Positions 6,671-9,931 of a stretch of DNA of 9,931 bases are shown here, piece by piece. Location of the stretch: NCBI GenBank assembly GCA_964639175.1, contig CAZXCE010000300.1:1-9931 (forward strand). The letters run 5' to 3'. This DNA comes from JACQXX01 sp964639175 (GTDB taxonomy: Bacteria; Acidobacteriota; Blastocatellia; Chloracidobacteriales; Chloracidobacteriaceae). The notes beneath the pieces are model-generated. The model had not been told where the DNA came from and ran no database searches. It saw only the letters and a program-made list of their open reading frames with translations. Each line of letters starts with the position of its first letter. Position 1 is the first letter of the stretch. The translations under genes were made by a program, and so were the position numbers.

Positions 6671-7522
6671 TCAAGCACCGCCAAACCAGTTGTCTCCTTG
6701 CAACGGCCCGCCAAGTTCCTGTTCGACGCTGAGAATAATCTGAATATTTCGCTTATCAGTTTCATTCAGCATGGCGTCGGTGTAGGTCGGATCTTCGCGA
6801 TACCATTCCATCCGGCTAAAGTATTCGCGGATTGACTCACGCTTAAAACCACGTCCCCGCCGGGCATAAATTGTGTTGCGCAGCAATTGCAGATCCCGCA
6901 ACGAATAATCTTTCAATTGATCTACCCTGAGCAGCTTGTCGAGGAGTTTCGGGTTGTCGAGCGGCGACGCCTCCCCGGCTTCATCTGTCGGTGCTTCGCC
7001 CAGCGAACGGGCCAGCAGCGAAAGTTCGATGCGCTCTTCTTCGCTCAAAATGGCTTTGCCTGACTTTTCGAGGAGTCTGGCTTTCTGAGCCGCGAGATCA
7101 GATTTTGAAATCCCGGCTTCATAGTCGGCAATAAATGACGCGTTGCGCCGATCAAGCTCCGTGAGCTTGCTGTCATCCATTCGCTCAAGCGGTTTGTACC
7201 ATGTCTGGGCAGTGAAATAATCGTGTAACCACTGTTTTCGGAACGGGTTCCCGGCACGGGCAAAAATTGTATTGCGGATTAACGCCAGCTCTCTGAGCGT
7301 CCGGCCTTCCAGATCGCGGTCAGTGATTTCACGGTTGAAGTAGAGTGATTTCCCATCACTTGCCTTCCCCTGCCCGCCTGTAGTTTTTGAATCTCGGGAT
7401 GAACCATCATCAGTTGCTTCAAGTTTGCCTTTTGAGTCACCTTTCTTAGAATTTTCCGTGAACCCGCTACACCCACTGAGCAGGGTCAACAGAATCAATC
7501 CACCACAGAGCCAAAGTCGCAT
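6671..7522 (-). CDS. Lipoprotein with two YARHG domains
   Basis: The 283-residue product has a lipoprotein signal peptide (hydrophobic 7-15, lipobox LLSGC, Cys18) and a charged, low-complexity Ser/Lys/Gly/Asp linker to about 58. Two copies of the YARHG domain follow at about 65-132 and 198-266. Each has the core 'L-x-RNTI-[FY]-AR' (82-90 and 214-222), then a basic stretch, an aromatic 'YF...W[Y]' segment and a 'D[R/K]RN' motif. The histidine of the family name is replaced: FARAG in the first, YARRG in the second. A Glu/Leu-rich helical stretch links them (141-175). The family is extracellular and uncharacterised; peptidoglycan or surface binding is a guess. AGAGAGG five bases before the ATG, together with the lipobox, fixes the start. 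The frame stays open to 7663, but that extension has no signal features. Confidence 0.85.
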   Translation of the reverse strand: MRLWLCGGLILLTLLSGCSGFTENSKKGDSKGKLEATDDGSSRDSKTTGGQGKASDGKSLYFNREITDRDLEGRTLRELALIRNTIFARAGNPFRKQWLHDYFTAQTWYKPLERMDDSKLTELDRRNASFIADYEAGISKSDLAAQKARLLEKSGKAILSEEERIELSLLARSLGEAPTDEAGEASPLDNPKLLDKLLRVDQLKDYSLRDLQLLRNTIYARRGRGFKRESIREYFSRMEWYREDPTYTDAMLNETDKRNIQIILSVEQELGGPLQGDNWFGGA

Positions 7523-7715
7523 AACAGCCTCTCTTTTTGTTCTGGTTGAAAAAATGTCGTTGGCGCGGCGATTTTTCTGAAAAGGGATGGACTTGCAGTT
7601 TCCTTCGTTCCTCGGCATATTGGCAAGAACTTTCTTGGTCAGAAACTGTGGGCGTCTCACCACAGGTCTTCGATGCTGACCCTACGGGCGCGAGAGATCC
7701 GTATCCCGGCATTAT

Positions 7716-7743
7716 ACCCTGAACCCTAAACCCTGAACCCTCA
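7716..7743. repeat. Heptanucleotide array E (4 units, ACCCTGA)
   Basis: Four in-phase units read ACCCTGA, ACCCTAA, ACCCTGA, ACCCTCA and end eight bases before the cstA ATG, filling the place of a ribosome-binding site. In another phase this is TGAACCC, identical to array C on the DUF547 coding strand. Confidence 0.9.
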
Positions 7744-7751
7744 ATGGTTTT

Positions 7752-9806
7752 ATGAACCTTCAACAACGTCTGCTGTGGGGAGTAATCACAGTCATCGGTG
7801 CGTTTGCCCTGGGCAAGATTGCGCTCCATCGTGGCGAACCGATCAGTGCCTTGTGGCTGGTGGCAGCATCTCTGTGCGTGTATGCCGTCGGCTATCGCTT
7901 TTATTGCCGCTATCTGGCGCTCAAAGTCTATGAACTTGACGATAGCCGCCAGACTCCAGCGGTGACTCAGGAAGACGGAAAGGACTTTGTTCCGACCAAC
8001 CGCTGGGTACTCTATGGTCACCACTTCGCTGCGATTGCCGGGCCGGGGCCGTTGATTGGCCCGACACTGGCGGCTCAGTTCGGATATCTCCCAGGCACAC
8101 TCTGGATTATCGTTGGCGTGATCTTAGGTGGGGCAGTCCAGGACTTTGTGATTCTGGTCGGCTCGATGCGGCGCAAAGGACGCTCAATTGGTCAAATCGC
8201 AAAGGATGAGATTGGAACGTTTGGCAGTCTGCTGGCCCTCATCACGATTTTGATGATTATGATCATCTTGATGGCCGTACTGGCACTGGTGGTCGTCAAT
8301 GCGCTGAAATCGAGCCCGTGGGGAACGTTTACCATCGCCGCCACAATTCCGATTGCGATTTTGATGGGCCTCTGGATGCGATTTGTTCGACCCGGAAGTG
8401 TCTTTGAAACCTCGGTCATCGGGCTGGTTTTGCTGTTTCTCTCAGTTATCGGAGGCCGCTGGGTCGCGGAATCAGCCACACTCGCACCCCTCTTTACCTA
8501 CGATGGGAAAACCCTGGCCTTTCTGCTCATCGGCTATGGGTTTGCGGCATCGGTGTTGCCCATCTGGCTGTTGCTCGCCCCGCGCGATTATCTTTCCACA
8601 TTTGTCAAAGTTGGAACGGTGGTGGCACTCGCGCTGGGGATTTTTATCCTGCGACCTGATTTGCAAATGCCGGCGTTCACCCGATTTGTGGATGGAAATG
8701 GACCAGTTTTTGCCGGAAAGATCTTCCCGTTCTGTTTTATCACGATTGCCTGTGGTGCCATTTCCGGGTTTCATTCGCTGGTGGCATCGGGGACAACGCC
8801 AAAACTCATTGCCCGTGAATGGGACGCGCCAATGATTGGCTACGGCGGGATGTTAACCGAGTCGTTTGTTGCAATTATGGCCATGGTGGCGGCGACGGTG
8901 CTGGATCCGGGCATTTACTTTGCGATTAACTCAGCTCCGGCGCTCCTTGGCCCCAATCCAGTGGCTGCTGCCCAAACCATTCAAAGTTGGGGATTTGTCA
9001 TCACACCCGAACACATGGAAACCCTGGCCCGACAGGTCGGTGAAGATACCCTCTGGGGACGGACGGGCGGCGCTCCAACGCTTGCGGTTGGAATGGCCAA
9101 AATCTTTGCCGAAGCCCTGGGCGGCGTGCACTTGATGTCGCTCTGGTATCACTTCGCGATTATGTTCGAGGCCCTTTTTATCCTCACCACGCTGGATGCT
9201 GGAACACGCGTTGGACGCTTCATTTTGCAAGACTTGCTCGGACAGATTTGGAAACCGCTTGGAAAAACTGAGAGCTACCCGGCGGCAATTTTAGCCAGCG
9301 CGCTCATTGTTGCCGGCTGGGGGTATTTTCTGTATCAAGGGGTGATTGACCCACTGGGAGGGATCAACTCGCTGTGGCCCCTGTTTGGCATTGCCAACCA
9401 GTTGCTCGCGATTCTGGCATTGACCGTGGCCACCACGATTCTGATTCGGATTGGAAAAGCACGATTTGTGTGGATAACTGTGGCTCCACTCGTGTGGCTG
9501 GTGGCGGTGACGTTTACAGCAACCTATCAAAAGGTCTGGTCAGCCAACCCGAAAATCGGGTTTCTTTCAGCCGCCGCCAAACTGGCCGAACAACCGTTCA
9601 GTGCCAAAAATGCCCAATTGATTTTTAACAATCGTCTGGATGCCGTTCTGGCCATTGTATTTATCACGCTGGTCGTTCTCACGCTTGGAACTGCGCTCTG
9701 GACCTGGATTGGCGTCTATCGCGGCCGGGTGTCAATCCACCCGGATGCCGCGCCGGACGACGCACTGAAAGCCACTGGATATGGCGGGCCAACCCGATGC
9801 TGTTGA
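7752..9806 (+). CDS. cstA: Carbon-starvation family transporter (CstA/BtsT)
   Basis: The product has 684 residues, close to the roughly 700 of E. coli CstA. It carries the family signatures in order: GHHFAAIAGPGPLIGPTLAA (89-108), LGGAVQDF (125-132), SGFHSLVASGTTPKL (338-352), GYGGMLTESFVAIMA (363-377), GGAPTLAVGMAKI (439-451), LDAGTRVGRFILQDLLG (481-497) and INSLWPLFGIANQ (538-550). About 16-18 membrane segments are visible. Family members import pyruvate with protons (BtsT) or peptides (CstA) across the inner membrane, typically on carbon limitation; the substrate cannot be told from sequence here. The C-terminus ends TRCC. No Shine-Dalgarno precedes the ATG; a heptad array takes its place. 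The small DUF466 partner (YbdD/YjiX) that often follows cstA is not seen in the remaining 125 bases. A divergent 229-base spacer separates it from the YARHG gene. Confidence 0.95.
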   Translation: MNLQQRLLWGVITVIGAFALGKIALHRGEPISALWLVAASLCVYAVGYRFYCRYLALKVYELDDSRQTPAVTQEDGKDFVPTNRWVLYGHHFAAIAGPGPLIGPTLAAQFGYLPGTLWIIVGVILGGAVQDFVILVGSMRRKGRSIGQIAKDEIGTFGSLLALITILMIMIILMAVLALVVVNALKSSPWGTFTIAATIPIAILMGLWMRFVRPGSVFETSVIGLVLLFLSVIGGRWVAESATLAPLFTYDGKTLAFLLIGYGFAASVLPIWLLLAPRDYLSTFVKVGTVVALALGIFILRPDLQMPAFTRFVDGNGPVFAGKIFPFCFITIACGAISGFHSLVASGTTPKLIAREWDAPMIGYGGMLTESFVAIMAMVAATVLDPGIYFAINSAPALLGPNPVAAAQTIQSWGFVITPEHMETLARQVGEDTLWGRTGGAPTLAVGMAKIFAEALGGVHLMSLWYHFAIMFEALFILTTLDAGTRVGRFILQDLLGQIWKPLGKTESYPAAILASALIVAGWGYFLYQGVIDPLGGINSLWPLFGIANQLLAILALTVATTILIRIGKARFVWITVAPLVWLVAVTFTATYQKVWSANPKIGFLSAAAKLAEQPFSAKNAQLIFNNRLDAVLAIVFITLVVLTLGTALWTWIGVYRGRVSIHPDAAPDDALKATGYGGPTRCC

Positions 9807-9820
9807 AGGAAGAACAGATC

Positions 9821-9845
9821 GGGTTCCGGGTTCCGGGTTCCGGGT
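9821..9845. repeat. Heptanucleotide array F (GGGTTCC)
   Basis: Three exact GGGTTCC units and a partial fourth (GGGTCTT) start 14 bases after the cstA stop. It is the same heptamer as array B and, like B, has the G-rich strand as the coding strand of the gene it follows. Confidence 0.9.
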
Positions 9846-9931
9846 CTTGTCATTACCCAAATTTTTTCGATGTCCGAACGATCAACCTGAATCCCCCACA
9901 TCACCCCAGATCACAGGAATCGTCAGGATCA

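Noticed and set aside
7744..7755. Tiny upstream frame ATG GTT TTA TGA overlapping the cstA start
   Set aside because: A three-codon frame of this kind is expected by chance and has no Shine-Dalgarno.
9882..9931. Possible C-terminal end of a minus-strand gene entering from the right edge
   Set aside because: Only 15 codons and a stop are visible, and a plus-strand frame is also open there; too short to call either.

Overview
The window looks like a stretch of bacterial chromosome with about 50-55% GC in most genes, seven protein-coding genes and no RNA genes, transposases or CRISPR arrays. The host is probably an environmental, Acidobacteriota-like Gram-negative bacterium. This is an impression only: it rests on the two lipoproteins, the exported IPT/TIG protein, the DUF547 and YARHG families, and the heptanucleotide repeats in the spacers. 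No marker gene settles it.

Layout, left to right. (1) Minus strand, 111-3274: a large exported protein with three IPT/TIG-like domains and a beta-propeller-like C-terminus, a small exported protein, and a DUF547 lipoprotein. (2) A 428-base spacer, 3275-3702, holding a strong hairpin and two heptad arrays. (3) Plus strand, 3703-6066: the most distinctive gene, a 787-residue fusion of an NAD(P)H/FAD oxidoreductase with a NapH/NosR/CcoG-like membrane polyferredoxin. The last FAD-binding motif of its flavoprotein part lies at the N-terminus, as in a circular permutation. (4) Minus strand, 6112-7522: an AT-rich orphan of unknown function and a lipoprotein with two YARHG domains. (5) Plus strand, 7752-9806: a CstA/BtsT-family carbon-starvation (pyruvate/peptide) transporter.

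The genes do not form one obvious pathway. The fusion protein probably moves electrons from NAD(P)H through FAD and Fe-S clusters at the inner membrane. CstA brings in carbon under starvation. The minus-strand genes are mostly envelope or secreted proteins. What links the window is its spacer DNA: six short arrays with an exact 7-base period lie in the spacers, none inside a gene. In coding-strand orientation the C-rich strand tends to lie just 5' of a gene and the G-rich strand just 3'. At two genes the array sits where a Shine-Dalgarno sequence would be expected.
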